Positions 1-9,309 of a DNA stretch of 64,000 nucleotides are shown here, in pieces. Both the position numbers and the translations under genes were made by a program. Within the stretch, counting starts at the first letter, position 1; every line of letters starts with the position of its first letter. Source of the stretch: Planctomycetota bacterium (GTDB lineage: Bacteria > Planctomycetota > UBA1135 > UBA2386); the NCBI GenBank assembly GCA_020638655.1, contig JACKIC010000005.1:124001-188000 (forward strand), given 5' to 3'. Below the pieces are notes generated by a model. It was not told the DNA's origin and did not search any database. It saw nothing but the letters and a program-made list of their open reading frames with translations.

Positions 1-1
1 C

Positions 2-2401
2 GTGCAGGTCGGGCCTGCGCCGCGGCGCGGCACCGCCGCCGACGGCGGCAACCCGGCGGTCGTGCTCGGCGTGCAGAAGGCGCCCGGCACCAACACGCTG
101 CTGCTGACGGCCGCCGTCGACGAGTTGCTCGATCGCGTCGAGCCGACCCTGCCGGCGGGGCTGAAACTCAACCGCCACGTGATGCGGCAGTCGGACTTCA
201 TCCAGATCGCGCTCGACAACCTGCTGCACGTGCTGCGCGACGCGGCGATCTTCGTCGCGATCGTGCTGCTGCTGTTCCTGCTCGACGTGCGCACCACCGC
301 GATCACGCTGGCCGCGATCCCGCTGAGCCTCGCGGTCGCGCTGCTGACCCTGTGGGCGCTGGGCATGTCGATCAACGTGATGACGCTCGGCGGGCTCGCG
401 GTCGCGATCGGCGGCCTCGTCGACGACGCGATCATCGACGTCGAGAACGTGCTGCGGCGGTTGCGCGAGAACGCGGCGCTGCCGGCCGGCGAGCGGCTGC
501 CGATCGTGCAGGCGGTGCTGCGCGCCAGCAACGAGATCCGCACGCCGATGGTCTACGCCACCGTGCTGGTGACGATGGTGTTCCTGCCGCTGCTGTTCCT
601 GCAGGGGCTCGAGGGGCGCTTCTTCCAGCCGCTCGGCGTCGCCTTCCTGGTGTCGACGGCGGCGTCGCTGGTGGTCGCGCTGACGGTGACGCCGGCGCTG
701 TGCCGCCTGTTGCTCGGCAAGGTGCGCAGCGGCCACGCCGACGGCCAGGGCGAGGGCTTCCTGGTGCGCTGGCTGCACCGCCGCTACGAGCCGAGCCTGC
801 GCCTGTCGCTGCGCTACGCGCGCGGCTTGTGCCTGGGCACGCTGCTGGTGACCCTGGGCAGCCTCGGTTTTGCGTCGACGTTCGGCAGCAGCTTCCTGCC
901 CGAGTTCAACGAGGGCACGTTCACGGTGTTCGTGATGGCGCCGCCGGGCACGTCGCTGACCGAGAGCGACCGCATGGCGCAGGGCATCGAACGGCAGCTG
1001 GTCGCGATCGACGGCGTGCGCTCGGTGACGCGCCGCACCGGCCGCGCCGAACGCGACGAACACGCCGAACCGGTGTCGAGCTCGGAGATCGAGGTCGTGG
1101 TCGAGCAGGGGCGCGACAAGCGCACCGTGCGCGCCGCGATCGACGCGATCCTCGGCAGCGTTCCGGGCATCACCACCAGCGTCGGCCAGCCGATCGAACA
1201 CCGCCTCTCGCACGTGCTGTCGGGCACGCCCGCGGCGTTGGCCATCGACCTGCTCGGCGAGGACCTCGACGTGCTGCGCGACCTCGCCGCCGACGTCGAG
1301 CGCGAGCTGCGCACGGTGCCGGGCACGCGCGACGTCGCCGGCAACCGCGAGATCCGCATCACCTCGCTGCCGGTGCGCTACCGCCTCGCCGACCTGGCCG
1401 CCGTGGGCCTGTCTCCGGCCGCCGCCGCCGAACAGGTGCAGGACGCGCTGCTCGGCGCCACCGTCGCCGAGGTCTACGAGGGCAGCCGCGCGCGCCAACT
1501 CGTCGTGCGCCTGCACCCCGACGAACGCCGCCGCGTCGAAGACGTGCGCGATCTCGTGCTCAGCGCGCCGGGCGGCGCGCTGGTGCGGCTCGCCGACGTC
1601 GCCGACATCGTGCGCGAGAAGGCCTCCAACCTGATCCTGCGCGAGAACGCGCGGCGCAAGGCCGTGGTCTCGTGCAACGTCGCCGACGGCTACAACCTCG
1701 GCCAGCTCGTCGACGCCGTGCGCGAACTGGTCACCCCGCTCGCCGACGCCGCCGGCTGCACGGTGAAGTTCGGCGGTCAGTTCGAGGCGCAGCAGTCGGC
1801 GAGCCGCACCCTCTTGTGGCTCGGCGGCGGCGTGATCTTCGCGATGTTGATGGTGCTGCAGCAGGCGCTCGGCACGCTGCGCGCCGCGCTGCTGGTGCTC
1901 GTCAACCTGCCGCTGGCGTTGATCGGCGGCATCGCCGCGATCTACGTGACCGAGTCGCCCGGCGTGTTCGGCAATACGCTGGCGCTGCTCGGCTCGATCT
2001 TCGGCTTCGGCGGCGCGCGCTACACCGCGCCGGTGGTGTCGATCGCGAGCCTCGTCGGCTTCATCACGCTGTTCGGCATCGCCGCCCGCAACGGCATCCT
2101 GCTGGTGCGGCACTACCTCGACCTGCTCGCGGCCGGCGTGCCGTTCGAGCAGGCGATCCTGCGCGGCTCGCGCGAGCGCATGGTGCCGATCCTGATGACC
2201 GCGCTGACCGCCGCGCTGGGCCTGTTGCCGCTGGTGTTCGCCGCCGGCGAACCCGGCAGCGAGATCCTCGCGCCGCTGTCGGTGGTCGTGCTCGGCGGCC
2301 TCTTGTCTTCGACCTTCCTGAACCTGGTGGTCGTGCCCGCCGGTTTCCATCTCCTGTTCCGGAACCGCCCGACTTCGGGCGCGTCCGACCCCACCCCATG
2401 A
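2..2401 (+). CDS. Heavy-metal efflux RND transporter, CusA/CzcA type (5' end missing)
   Basis: C-terminal ~799 residues of an inner-membrane proton-driven RND pump of the heavy-metal-efflux subfamily, which normally has about 1,050 residues; the start lies left of the window, so the first codon here is only the first readable one. The transmembrane block after the first porter region is visible, with the family signature GGLVDDAIIDVENVLRR near residue 138, followed by a second periplasmic domain and a final membrane bundle (LFGIAARNGILLVRHYLDL). Such pumps export Cu/Ag or Co/Zn/Cd with a periplasmic adaptor and an outer-membrane channel; those partners would lie upstream. The stop overlaps the next start (ATGA). 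Metal specificity cannot be told from this fragment. Confidence 0.9.
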   Translation: MQVGPAPRRGTAADGGNPAVVLGVQKAPGTNTLLLTAAVDELLDRVEPTLPAGLKLNRHVMRQSDFIQIALDNLLHVLRDAAIFVAIVLLLFLLDVRTTAITLAAIPLSLAVALLTLWALGMSINVMTLGGLAVAIGGLVDDAIIDVENVLRRLRENAALPAGERLPIVQAVLRASNEIRTPMVYATVLVTMVFLPLLFLQGLEGRFFQPLGVAFLVSTAASLVVALTVTPALCRLLLGKVRSGHADGQGEGFLVRWLHRRYEPSLRLSLRYARGLCLGTLLVTLGSLGFASTFGSSFLPEFNEGTFTVFVMAPPGTSLTESDRMAQGIERQLVAIDGVRSVTRRTGRAERDEHAEPVSSSEIEVVVEQGRDKRTVRAAIDAILGSVPGITTSVGQPIEHRLSHVLSGTPAALAIDLLGEDLDVLRDLAADVERELRTVPGTRDVAGNREIRITSLPVRYRLADLAAVGLSPAAAAEQVQDALLGATVAEVYEGSRARQLVVRLHPDERRRVEDVRDLVLSAPGGALVRLADVADIVREKASNLILRENARRKAVVSCNVADGYNLGQLVDAVRELVTPLADAAGCTVKFGGQFEAQQSASRTLLWLGGGVIFAMLMVLQQALGTLRAALLVLVNLPLALIGGIAAIYVTESPGVFGNTLALLGSIFGFGGARYTAPVVSIASLVGFITLFGIAARNGILLVRHYLDLLAAGVPFEQAILRGSRERMVPILMTALTAALGLLPLVFAAGEPGSEILAPLSVVVLGGLLSSTFLNLVVVPAGFHLLFRNRPTSGASDPTP

Positions 2402-2838
2402 CCGTCACGATGAAGAACCAACTGCTCTGTCTGGCCCTGATCTCGTTCGCCGCCTGCGGCGGTGACGCACCCGTCACCAAGCCCGCCGCTGGCGGCGGCG
2501 CCGCGCCGATGGCCGACGACCACGGCGAAGCCCACCCGCTCGGCAAGATCACCCTGAACGACATGCAGGTCGAGGTCGCGCTGCTCGGCGATCTCAGCGG
2601 CGGCGTCGCCAACATCGACCTGGAGTTCCCGGCCGGCACCAAGCTGCCCAGCGTCGTGCGCGGCTGGGTCGGCCTCGAGTCCGCGGTCGGCTCCCGCAAG
2701 GCGCAACTGCACAAGGAGAGCAGTACCGGCATGCACGGCCACCTCGACCTGCCCAAGACGGTGCCGGACGGGAGCAAGATCTGGATCGAGATCGAGGCGG
2801 GCGGCAAGACCAGCGCTGCCGGCATCGATTACCGCTAG
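2398..2838 (+). CDS. Small lipoprotein coupled to the RND pump
   Basis: A 146-residue exported protein. The start ATG overlaps the pump's stop as ATGA; a second in-frame ATG at 2410 gives a cleaner lipoprotein signal (MKNQLLCLALISFAACGG, lipobox ending in Cys), so either start is possible. After the Cys come an Ala/Gly-rich spacer, a His/Glu-rich stretch (DDHGEAHPLG) and a small beta-rich domain. Its translational coupling suggests it serves the efflux system, perhaps as a periplasmic metal-handling or adaptor accessory, but I do not recognise a named family. It ends 16 bp before the convergent futalosine hydrolase gene. Confidence 0.75.
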   Translation: MTVTMKNQLLCLALISFAACGGDAPVTKPAAGGGAAPMADDHGEAHPLGKITLNDMQVEVALLGDLSGGVANIDLEFPAGTKLPSVVRGWVGLESAVGSRKAQLHKESSTGMHGHLDLPKTVPDGSKIWIEIEAGGKTSAAGIDYR

Positions 2839-2854
2839 CAACTGCCGCGGCGGC

Positions 2855-3505
2855 TCACCGGGGCGCGCACAGCTTGCGCACCGCCTCGTGCGTGGCTTGC
2901 ACGGCCCGACCGAGGTCCCAGCCGCCGCGGTCGCGGTCGCCGGTCCAGTTGCTGATCCCGCGCACCTGCAGCAGCGGCAGTTCGCGGCGCCGGCAGACGA
3001 GCGCGACGGCGGCGCCTTCCATGGTCTCGACGTCGGCACAGCAGCGCTCGAACATGCGGCGCGACGCGGCTTCGGTGCCGCTGCACGAGCTGACCGTGAC
3101 GCCGCTGACGATCGGCGCCCCGAGTTGCTCGGCGGCGGCGGCGGCGACTCTGCCGTTGGCCGGGAACGGCCCGACCTCGCCGAGCTGCAGGCGCGACAGG
3201 TCCCAGAAGCCGTCCGGGGTCTCGACGCCTTCGTCGCCGAAGTGCTCGCTGCCGACGACGCAGACCTCGCCGAGGCGCACCGGGCTCGGCGCCGGACGGT
3301 GCCGATCGGGGAACGCGCCGGCGACGCCGAACAGCAGGACACCTCGCACCGGGCGCCGCCCCTCGAGGGACAGCAGCGTCGCGTAGAGTTCGAGCGCGGC
3401 GGCCGTCTTGCCGACACCGAGGCAACAGGTGGTGACGCCGGGCAAGACGATCGCTTCGGCCGGCGCCGCGTGCACCAACAGCCAATCCGCGAACGCGCCC
3501 GTCAT
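2855..3505 (-). CDS. mqnB: Futalosine hydrolase / nucleoside phosphorylase-family protein
   Basis: A 216-residue member of the purine nucleoside phosphorylase superfamily. MqnB removes the base from futalosine in the alternative menaquinone pathway. Visible features are the N-terminal beta strand with GVGKTAAAL, the central LLFGVAGAF, and the late nucleoside-binding motif VETMEGAAVALV followed by RGISNWTGDRDR, the pattern typical of MqnB rather than MTA/SAH nucleosidase. The start ATG overlaps the stop of the upstream Ser/Thr kinase gene by 4 nt, so the two are translated together. No other menaquinone genes are in the window, so the assignment rests on the family pattern; a related nucleosidase is the main alternative. 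Confidence 0.78.
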   Translation of the reverse strand: MTGAFADWLLVHAAPAEAIVLPGVTTCCLGVGKTAAALELYATLLSLEGRRPVRGVLLFGVAGAFPDRHRPAPSPVRLGEVCVVGSEHFGDEGVETPDGFWDLSRLQLGEVGPFPANGRVAAAAAEQLGAPIVSGVTVSSCSGTEAASRRMFERCCADVETMEGAAVALVCRRRELPLLQVRGISNWTGDRDRGGWDLGRAVQATHEAVRKLCAPR

Positions 3506-5241
3506 CGCAGCTCGACCCGCGTCGCGGCGCCTTCGTGCTGTTCACCGCGCGCGACGAGCCTGGAGTAGGCCGCCTCGTCGGCGGCGAAGCGCTCGCACAG
3601 CGTGCGCCACGCCGCGGCGACCGCGCGCAGGCGACACTCGTCGCGGCTCGTCGGCTCGCCGTCAGGAGCCGCCGCGACCATGCTGGGCAGATTGGCGAGC
3701 TGCGCCAGCAGCCGGGTCACGTGATCGGCGCGATGACAGTCGCGCAGGTCCTGGTAGTCGAATTCCTGCAGGCGCTGCACCGCGGCGACGAACACGCCGT
3801 AGCCGTTGCGGGCGAGCTTGGTCGCGTGGCCGGCGGAGAACGTCGGCGCGTCGGCGAGCCGGTCGACGAGGTCGCCGCACGCGGCGAGATCCGGCGGGTC
3901 GTCCCCGGCGAGATGCGGCGCGACGAGGTCCGCGCGCCGGCGCCGCTGCTCGGCGGTGCGCACGTCGCGTTGCGCCGCGGCGACGAACTCGAGCAGCTGC
4001 GACTGCAGCGGGTCGGAGCCGTCGGTCAGCACCGCGACCGGGCCTCGCCTGGCCGCGGCGTCCTCGGCCCGACGCATGCCCGCCTCGGCGTAGGCGACGG
4101 CGGCGCGGCGCTTCGAGCGCTGCGATTGCTGCACGGTCGACACCCAGCGGAAGCCGACGAAGGCGAACAGCAACAGGACGACGACGGCCGGGAACGAAGA
4201 GGTGCGGCGCGCCTTGGCGCGGGCCGCGGGCGGCGGCGGCAGTTCGCTCGCGGCCGGCAACGGGGGCACGCATTCGGCCCCGCCGGAAGCGGGCGGCGGT
4301 GGCGGAGGCGCCGCCGCCATCACCGCCGCGGCGCTGGCCGACGGGCCGCCGGAGGACGGTGCGCCGAAGGCCGCCAACAGGTCGTGCACGCTCTGGAAGC
4401 GCGCGGCGGGGTCCTTGGCCAGGCACCGCCGCAGCAGCGCCCGCTCGCCGGCGGACAGGTGGCTCGGCAGCGGTGGCGGTTCGGTTTCGTGCTGACGCAG
4501 CACCTGCCACTCGGTGTCGCCCCGGAACGGCAGCTGGCCGCACAGGATCTCGTAGAGCATCACCCCGAGCGAATAGATGTCGCTGCGCGCGTCGCCGCGC
4601 CGCTGCAGCAGCTCGGGCGCCATGTAGTAGGGCGTGCCGCGCCCCACCGACAGGCTGCCGCGGCTGTGCGTGACGAGCTTGGACAGACCGAAGTCACCGA
4701 CGCGGGCCACGTCGCCGCGCACGAACACGTTCGCGGGCTTGAGGTCGAAGTGCACCAGCGAGTGTTCGTGCAGGGCCGCGACGCCGCGGCAGGTCTGCAG
4801 GAAGAAGTGCAGCAACTCGTCCCTGGCGGCGCCGGTCGCGGCCACGCCTGCAACCGACACGTGTTGCTGCAGACGCCCTTGCAGAGTGTCGGTGCCGGCG
4901 AACGCCATCACCAGGTACGGGATGCCGTCGACTTCGCCGCGATCCTCGATCGACACCAGGTTGGGGTGGTCGAGCTGGGCGAAGTACCGCAGCTGGTCGA
5001 GCTCGGCGCGGATGGCGCGGCGCACCTCGCCGTCGTCGACCTGCAGGAACTTGATCGCGTAGTCCTTGCCGATCGACTGCTTGCGGGCCCGGAACACCAG
5101 GCCGAACTGACCGCCGCCGAGCTTGCTGGTGATCTCGTAGCCGGGCACGTAGCCGGGCTTGCGGTAGCTCGCGTAGAACGCTTCCCAGTCAGGCGCGGCC
5201 CGGTCGGCGGGGTCCGGAGTTGGTAGGTCGCGGTTCTCCAT
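3502..5241 (-). CDS. Membrane-anchored Ser/Thr protein kinase, non-RD (HFD) type
   Basis: A 579-residue Hanks-type kinase. Counting from the ATG at 5241, the glycine loop GGGQFGLVF is near residues 42-50, the ATP lysine is K64 (DYAIKFL), the catalytic loop is HFDLKPAN (D166), DFG is at 183-185 and the APE motif lies in YYMAPEL. A Pro/Ala-rich linker leads to one membrane helix (about 350-365) and a helical extracytoplasmic domain of ~210 residues without a known sensor fold. The Arg of HRD is replaced by Phe, so activation is probably not by classical loop phosphorylation. A GTG at 5268 would add nine residues; the ATG matches the N-terminus of the paralogue at 33670-35664. The stop overlaps the mqnB start by 4 nt. 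Confidence 0.92.
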   Translation of the reverse strand: MENRDLPTPDPADRAAPDWEAFYASYRKPGYVPGYEITSKLGGGQFGLVFRARKQSIGKDYAIKFLQVDDGEVRRAIRAELDQLRYFAQLDHPNLVSIEDRGEVDGIPYLVMAFAGTDTLQGRLQQHVSVAGVAATGAARDELLHFFLQTCRGVAALHEHSLVHFDLKPANVFVRGDVARVGDFGLSKLVTHSRGSLSVGRGTPYYMAPELLQRRGDARSDIYSLGVMLYEILCGQLPFRGDTEWQVLRQHETEPPPLPSHLSAGERALLRRCLAKDPAARFQSVHDLLAAFGAPSSGGPSASAAAVMAAAPPPPPPASGGAECVPPLPAASELPPPPAARAKARRTSSFPAVVVLLLFAFVGFRWVSTVQQSQRSKRRAAVAYAEAGMRRAEDAAARRGPVAVLTDGSDPLQSQLLEFVAAAQRDVRTAEQRRRRADLVAPHLAGDDPPDLAACGDLVDRLADAPTFSAGHATKLARNGYGVFVAAVQRLQEFDYQDLRDCHRADHVTRLLAQLANLPSMVAAAPDGEPTSRDECRLRAVAAAWRTLCERFAADEAAYSRLVARGEQHEGAATRVELR

Positions 5242-5319
5242 GATCGCAGGGGCGGCAACAGTAGCCACAGTAGCCCGACGGGTGTCGGTCGTCCGCCCCT
5301 CGTTCTGCCGCGGCGGCGA

Positions 5320-5826
5320 TCAGGCAGGAGACCCGCCGGCGGCGGCGAGGGCCTGCTGCCGCGCCACCTCGATGGCCGTGGCGATCTGATCGGGCGGCGC
5401 GTCGAGCATGTCGATCGGCAGGGCCAGGTCCGGCGCCTTGGTCATGGTCGCCAGGGTGCGCAGCACCATGCCGAGCGGCGCTGCGGCCCGGGCCTCGGCG
5501 GTGCGATCCACGAACAGGAACACCCGACCCTCGACGCGATCGACCCAGGTGGCCTCGATGTCCTGCCAGCGAACGCAGCCCAGGCCCGGCAGCCGCGCGC
5601 ACAACCCCTTCTCGTCGAACCAGATCATGCGGATCCGGCGCCACGCCGGGCGGCCCAGATACCCCGCGAGCACCGCGCCGAATGCGAGCGCGGCGAGGCC
5701 GACGATGTGCGGCTGCGTGGTCGTCAGCAGGTAGAGTCCGGCCCCCATGACCAGGACTCCAAGCACGAGCATCGGCCGCGCGCGGCCCGCCGACGCGTGG
5801 AACGTGCGGGGTTCGATGGCAACCAT
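5320..5826 (-). CDS. Small membrane protein with PH-like cytosolic part
   Basis: A 168-residue protein starting at the ATG at 5826. Two adjacent hydrophobic helices (about residues 20-35 and 39-57) are followed by a soluble, strand-rich region (RMIWFDEKGLCARLPGLG, then WQDIEATWVDRVEGRVFLFV) that resembles small bacterial PH-like or STM3941-type membrane proteins. No catalytic residues are visible. It is transcribed away from the methyltransferase gene at 5881, with only 54 bp between the two starts, so their promoters overlap or lie partly inside the genes. Function unknown. Confidence 0.7.
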   Translation of the reverse strand: MVAIEPRTFHASAGRARPMLVLGVLVMGAGLYLLTTTQPHIVGLAALAFGAVLAGYLGRPAWRRIRMIWFDEKGLCARLPGLGCVRWQDIEATWVDRVEGRVFLFVDRTAEARAAAPLGMVLRTLATMTKAPDLALPIDMLDAPPDQIATAIEVARQQALAAAGGSPA

Positions 5827-5880
5827 CGATGCGGCACTGTGCCGGCCCGCTGCGCCGGCAGCAAGCGGAACTCCCTGCCC

Positions 5881-7062
5881 GTGACCTCTTTGCCTCCCTC
5901 GACCCTGTCCTGTCGTCACTTCGGCAGCTGCGGCGGCTGCGACCGGCTCGACGTCCCGATCGAGCGCCAGCTCGCCGACAAGCAGGCCCACGCCGCGGCC
6001 CTGCTGGCGCCGTTCCTCGACGGTCTCGAACCCGCGGTGACGTTGCCGCCGCGCGCGCCGCGGCACGATCGCATCGCGATCCTCTACCCGGTGCAACCGC
6101 ACCGGCACCGCCACCTGCAGCTCGGCATCTACCGGCGCGGCAGCCACGACCTCGAGGAGATCGCCGACTGTCGCATCCAGATGAAGGCGCTGACCACGCT
6201 CGGGGTCCGCGCCGGCGAGGTGCTGCGCGACCTGCGCCTGCCCGCATACGACGAGGGCACCGGCAAGGGCCTGGTGCGCGCGTTCCGGGCCCGCGTGATG
6301 CCCGGCAGCAACGAGCTGCTGCTCGGCTGCGTCGTGACCACGAGCACCTTCAGCCAGCGCCGGGACCTGTGCCGCGAGCTGCTGGCCGCCGCCGCAGGCC
6401 TGCGCGACGAGCAGGGCCGCGCGCTGCGCACCGTCGGCGTGGTGCTCAACGTCAACGACCGCCCCGGCAACGTGTTGCTCGGCGCGACGTCGACGGCGCT
6501 GCACGGCGAGCCGTTCCAGACCGACGCGATCGGCGATCTGCGGCTGCGCGTCTCGTTCGCGAGCTTCTACCAGTTGAGCCGCCACAGCGACGCGATCCTG
6601 TTCCGCCCCGCGCTCGCGATGCTCGGGGACGTCACCGGCCTGCGCGTCGTCGACGGCTACGGCGGCATCGGCAGCTTCGGCTGCCGCCTGCTGCGCGCGG
6701 GCGCCGCGCAGGTCACGATCGTCGAGAGCTCTCCGCAGGCCTGCGCCGACGCGCGCGTCAACCTCGAGGCGAACGGGCTGCAGGGCGGCGAGGTGCGCGA
6801 ACAGCCGTTCGGCAGCGCGCCGCTGCCCGAGGCCGACCTGTGGTTGCTCGACCCGCCGCGCGCCGGGCTCGGCGAGGCCGGCGCGGGCGCCGTGCTGGCC
6901 GCCGCACCGCCGCGCGTGCTGCTGGTGTCGTGCGCGCTCGCGTCGCTGGCGCGCGATCTCGCGCTGCTGACGCCGCGCTACCGCGTCGCCGCGTCGCGGC
7001 TCTGCGACCTGTTCCCGCACACCGGCCACGTCGAGGCGCTGACGCTGCTCGAGCGCCGCTGA
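5881..7062 (+). CDS. RlmD/TrmA-family RNA m5U methyltransferase
   Basis: A 393-residue SAM-dependent enzyme that makes 5-methyluridine in rRNA or tRNA. The GTG at 5881 is taken as start because it precedes the iron-sulfur motif CRHFGSCGGC and lies downstream of the divergent gene's start. A further Cys (ADCRIQM) completes the cluster ligands. The Rossmann part shows VVDGYGGIGSFG for SAM, the LDPPRAGL motif and the catalytic Cys in VSCALASLARDL, followed by the family's C-terminal HTGHVEALTLLER. RlmC, RlmD and TrmA share these motifs; the 4Fe-4S ligands favour the RlmC/RlmD side, but the exact target base cannot be assigned from sequence alone. Confidence 0.88.
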   Translation: MTSLPPSTLSCRHFGSCGGCDRLDVPIERQLADKQAHAAALLAPFLDGLEPAVTLPPRAPRHDRIAILYPVQPHRHRHLQLGIYRRGSHDLEEIADCRIQMKALTTLGVRAGEVLRDLRLPAYDEGTGKGLVRAFRARVMPGSNELLLGCVVTTSTFSQRRDLCRELLAAAAGLRDEQGRALRTVGVVLNVNDRPGNVLLGATSTALHGEPFQTDAIGDLRLRVSFASFYQLSRHSDAILFRPALAMLGDVTGLRVVDGYGGIGSFGCRLLRAGAAQVTIVESSPQACADARVNLEANGLQGGEVREQPFGSAPLPEADLWLLDPPRAGLGEAGAGAVLAAAPPRVLLVSCALASLARDLALLTPRYRVAASRLCDLFPHTGHVEALTLLERR

Positions 7063-7074
7063 CGCCGCCGTCAG
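7059..7074. terminator. Hairpin spanning two convergent stop codons
   Basis: A perfect 6-bp inverted repeat (CTGACG, 4-nt loop, CGTCAG) that contains the stop codon of the methyltransferase on the plus strand and that of the conserved unknown on the minus strand. There is no T-tract, so it may act only as a weak bidirectional terminator or 3'-end stabiliser. Confidence 0.4.
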
Positions 7075-7502
7075 CCGCCGAGCTTGGCCTTGACGCGGGC
7101 CTTGAACACCTCCATCAGCCGACCGCCGATCTCGCTGCTGTTCGCGACCCATTCGGCCTTCTCGAACGAACGCGGGCTGGTGGCCTTGCGGATGGCCTCG
7201 AGGTACGGCTGCAACCTGGCGAACAGGAACAGTCCCTCGCCGTTGCTCTCCATCAGGAACTCGGTGTGCACGACGCCGTACTTGGCCATGCCGTAGACCA
7301 TCTCCCAGTAGGTCGCAACCTGGCGATAGGCGCGGTTGAGCGGGTGGTCGGGGCTGAGGATCGCGAGCGCATCCTGCTCGTTGCGCGGCCAGAAGTCGCG
7401 CAGCAGCGAGTCGCGCGATTCGCGCATCACGGGCTCGCGGCGCAGGTCGTAGAACTTGAGGATCAGCTCGGCGTCGTGGTGGTCGGGTGCTTGTTTGCTC
7501 AT
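7071..7502 (-). CDS. Conserved hypothetical protein (cytosolic, helical)
   Basis: 143 residues from the ATG at 7502 (MSKQAPDHHDAELILKFYDL). There is no signal peptide and no membrane helix; the sequence is mostly helical, with an acidic and aromatic core (FWPRNEQDALAIL, YWEMVYGMAKYGVVHTEFL) and a basic end (FKARVKAKLGG). I recognise it as a plausible conserved soluble protein but cannot name a function. It converges with the methyltransferase gene (stops 8 bp apart) and is divergent from the secreted-protein gene at 7666, with a 163-bp shared upstream region. Confidence 0.65.
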   Translation of the reverse strand: MSKQAPDHHDAELILKFYDLRREPVMRESRDSLLRDFWPRNEQDALAILSPDHPLNRAYRQVATYWEMVYGMAKYGVVHTEFLMESNGEGLFLFARLQPYLEAIRKATSPRSFEKAEWVANSSEIGGRLMEVFKARVKAKLGG

Positions 7503-7665
7503 GCCGCAATCCTGGCGCGCCGGGGCGTCCGCCGCGAGGGGCAAAAGGCGCGATCCGGCACGAGCGCCGCGGCGAAGTCACCGGGCGACTTTGCCTGCAG
7601 CGGGGAGATTCGTCCAAAGCAGGCGCCCGTCGTCAGTACCGCGACACGATCGGCGACATGCGGGC

Positions 7666-9219
7666 ATGCGATCCCTCCTCGGCGCAGCGCTGCTGCTCTC
7701 GGTCCCGCTCGCCGCGCAGGCGACCCTGACGACTCCGAACACCGCGAACTACTTCCTCGCCTCGCTCGACGGCGCCGTCTACTTCGACCTCGTCGTGGCG
7801 CAGACGCTGCAGCTCGACAGCTTCGACATCGCCATGCACTCGCCGCTCGGCACCGGCGGCGGCGTCGACGTCTACGTGCGCCCCGGTTCGTGGGTCGATC
7901 ACACCGAGCAGCGCGGCGACTGGGCGCTGCTTTCCCATGGCAACGTGACCTCGTCGGGACCGCAACAACCGACGCCGTGCCCGCTCGCGACACCGATCGG
8001 CCTGCCGCCGGGCAACTACGGGATCGCGCTGCACTGCCGCGGCGTGATGCCGGCCTACGCCTATGCCTTCGGCCTGCGCAGCTACACCAACGGCGAACTG
8101 ACCCTCGTCGGCGGCGGCTCGTCGACCGAGCTGTTCGGCGGCCAACAGTTCTTCTCGCGCGTGTTCAGCGGCGCCGTGCACTACACGCTGGGCGGCGGCC
8201 CGATCCCCGTCGCCAGCGTCGCACCCCACGGCCTCGGCTGCCACCGCGCCGCGCGGTCGTTCTACGAGCACTTCCTGCCCGGCTTCCTCGACCTCGCCAA
8301 TCAGCGCTTCGTGCTGACCCCCAACGCGAGCGGCGGCTACGACGTCGCCCGCAGCAGCGCCGGGCCGCTGGCGCTGCCCGCGACCGCGCACAACCTCGAC
8401 CTCCTGCGCGGCGGCGCCGCGTTCGTGCCGCTGACCGCGCCGCTGCAGTTCCCCGGGGGCACTGCCACCTCGCTGCTGGTGCTGCCCGACGGTCGCATCC
8501 TGCTCGGCGACGAAGGCCTGCTCGGCTCCAGCACCGCCGCCGCCGCGCCGAGCACCCTGCTGAACGGCCGCCCCACCCTCGCCGCGCTGTGGCAGGACTT
8601 CGCCCCGGCCGGCAGCGACAACGTCTACAGCCACGTCGATCCGACGACCGGCGCGACCACCCTGATCTGGTGGCAGCTGCCCGTGTTCGGCGGCCCCACC
8701 AACGTGCGCTGCACGTTCGCGGTGACCGTGCACACGAGCGGCGTGCTCGACGTGCACATCGCCAACGCCAGCAACCCCACCGACGCCTGCGTCGTCGGCT
8801 TCAGCGCCGGCCACGGCGCGCGCGACCCCGGCCCCCGCGATCTCTCGCTGCAGCAGCCGTTCGCCACCGCCACCGACGATCCCGGCCTCGGCCTCACCGC
8901 GCTCGGCCGCCCCGTGCTCGGCACCATCACCACCCTGTGCGTCGACGGCGCCGCGGCGCCGGGCCTCTCGATGCTGCTGTTCGGCTGGCAACTGCTGACC
9001 CCCGCGCTCGAGCTCGGCGCCCTCGGTGTGCCCGACTGCGCCCTGTTCGTCGACCCGACCTCGTCGGCCGCCGTCACCCTCGGCACCGCCGCCCAGCTGC
9101 CCGTGCCCGTGCCCGCCGCACCGTTCCTGCTCGGCACCACCCTGCATGCCCAGGCGGCCCACTTCGCCGGCGCCCTCACCACCTCCAACGCCCTCACCCT
9201 GACCCTCGGCGCGGTCTGA
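7666..9219 (+). CDS. Secreted protein with planctomycete-type C-terminal beta module
   Basis: 517 residues with a signal peptide (MRSLLGAALLLSVPLAAQA). It is rich in Gly, Pro and Thr and poor in Lys, and reads as beta-structured throughout. The middle holds a stretch resembling a lipase- or adhesin-associated beta region (LVLPDGRILLGDEGLLG, LIWWQLPVFGG, then NVRCTFAVTVHTSGVLDVHI). The last ~70 residues (GVPDCALFVDP, then LPVPVPAAPFLLGTTLHAQA and SNALTLTLG) form a module of the kind that ends many unrelated exported proteins of this lineage. No catalytic motif is visible; probably an extracellular or surface protein. A palindromic repeat begins 2 bp after the stop. Confidence 0.75.
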   Translation: MRSLLGAALLLSVPLAAQATLTTPNTANYFLASLDGAVYFDLVVAQTLQLDSFDIAMHSPLGTGGGVDVYVRPGSWVDHTEQRGDWALLSHGNVTSSGPQQPTPCPLATPIGLPPGNYGIALHCRGVMPAYAYAFGLRSYTNGELTLVGGGSSTELFGGQQFFSRVFSGAVHYTLGGGPIPVASVAPHGLGCHRAARSFYEHFLPGFLDLANQRFVLTPNASGGYDVARSSAGPLALPATAHNLDLLRGGAAFVPLTAPLQFPGGTATSLLVLPDGRILLGDEGLLGSSTAAAAPSTLLNGRPTLAALWQDFAPAGSDNVYSHVDPTTGATTLIWWQLPVFGGPTNVRCTFAVTVHTSGVLDVHIANASNPTDACVVGFSAGHGARDPGPRDLSLQQPFATATDDPGLGLTALGRPVLGTITTLCVDGAAAPGLSMLLFGWQLLTPALELGALGVPDCALFVDPTSSAAVTLGTAAQLPVPVPAAPFLLGTTLHAQAAHFAGALTTSNALTLTLGAV

Positions 9220-9221
9220 GG

Positions 9222-9297
9222 GTACGGTACCGGGTACAAACCACACACCGCGCGCCCGCCGCCGCAGGCCTTGCGGTTTGGGAACGGCTCGGTACGC
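9222..9297 (+). repeat. Palindromic intergenic repeat, copy 1
   Basis: Left arm at 9222-9247 (starting GTACGGTACCGGGTAC, then AAACCACACA). A degenerate right arm at about 9272-9297 reads TGCGGTTTGGG, then CTCGGTACGCC. It fills most of the gap between two codirectional genes, starting 2 bp after the first stop. Same family as the elements at 10769, 14968 and 21916. Confidence 0.75.
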
Positions 9298-9309
9298 CAG
9301 CCGTCCCCG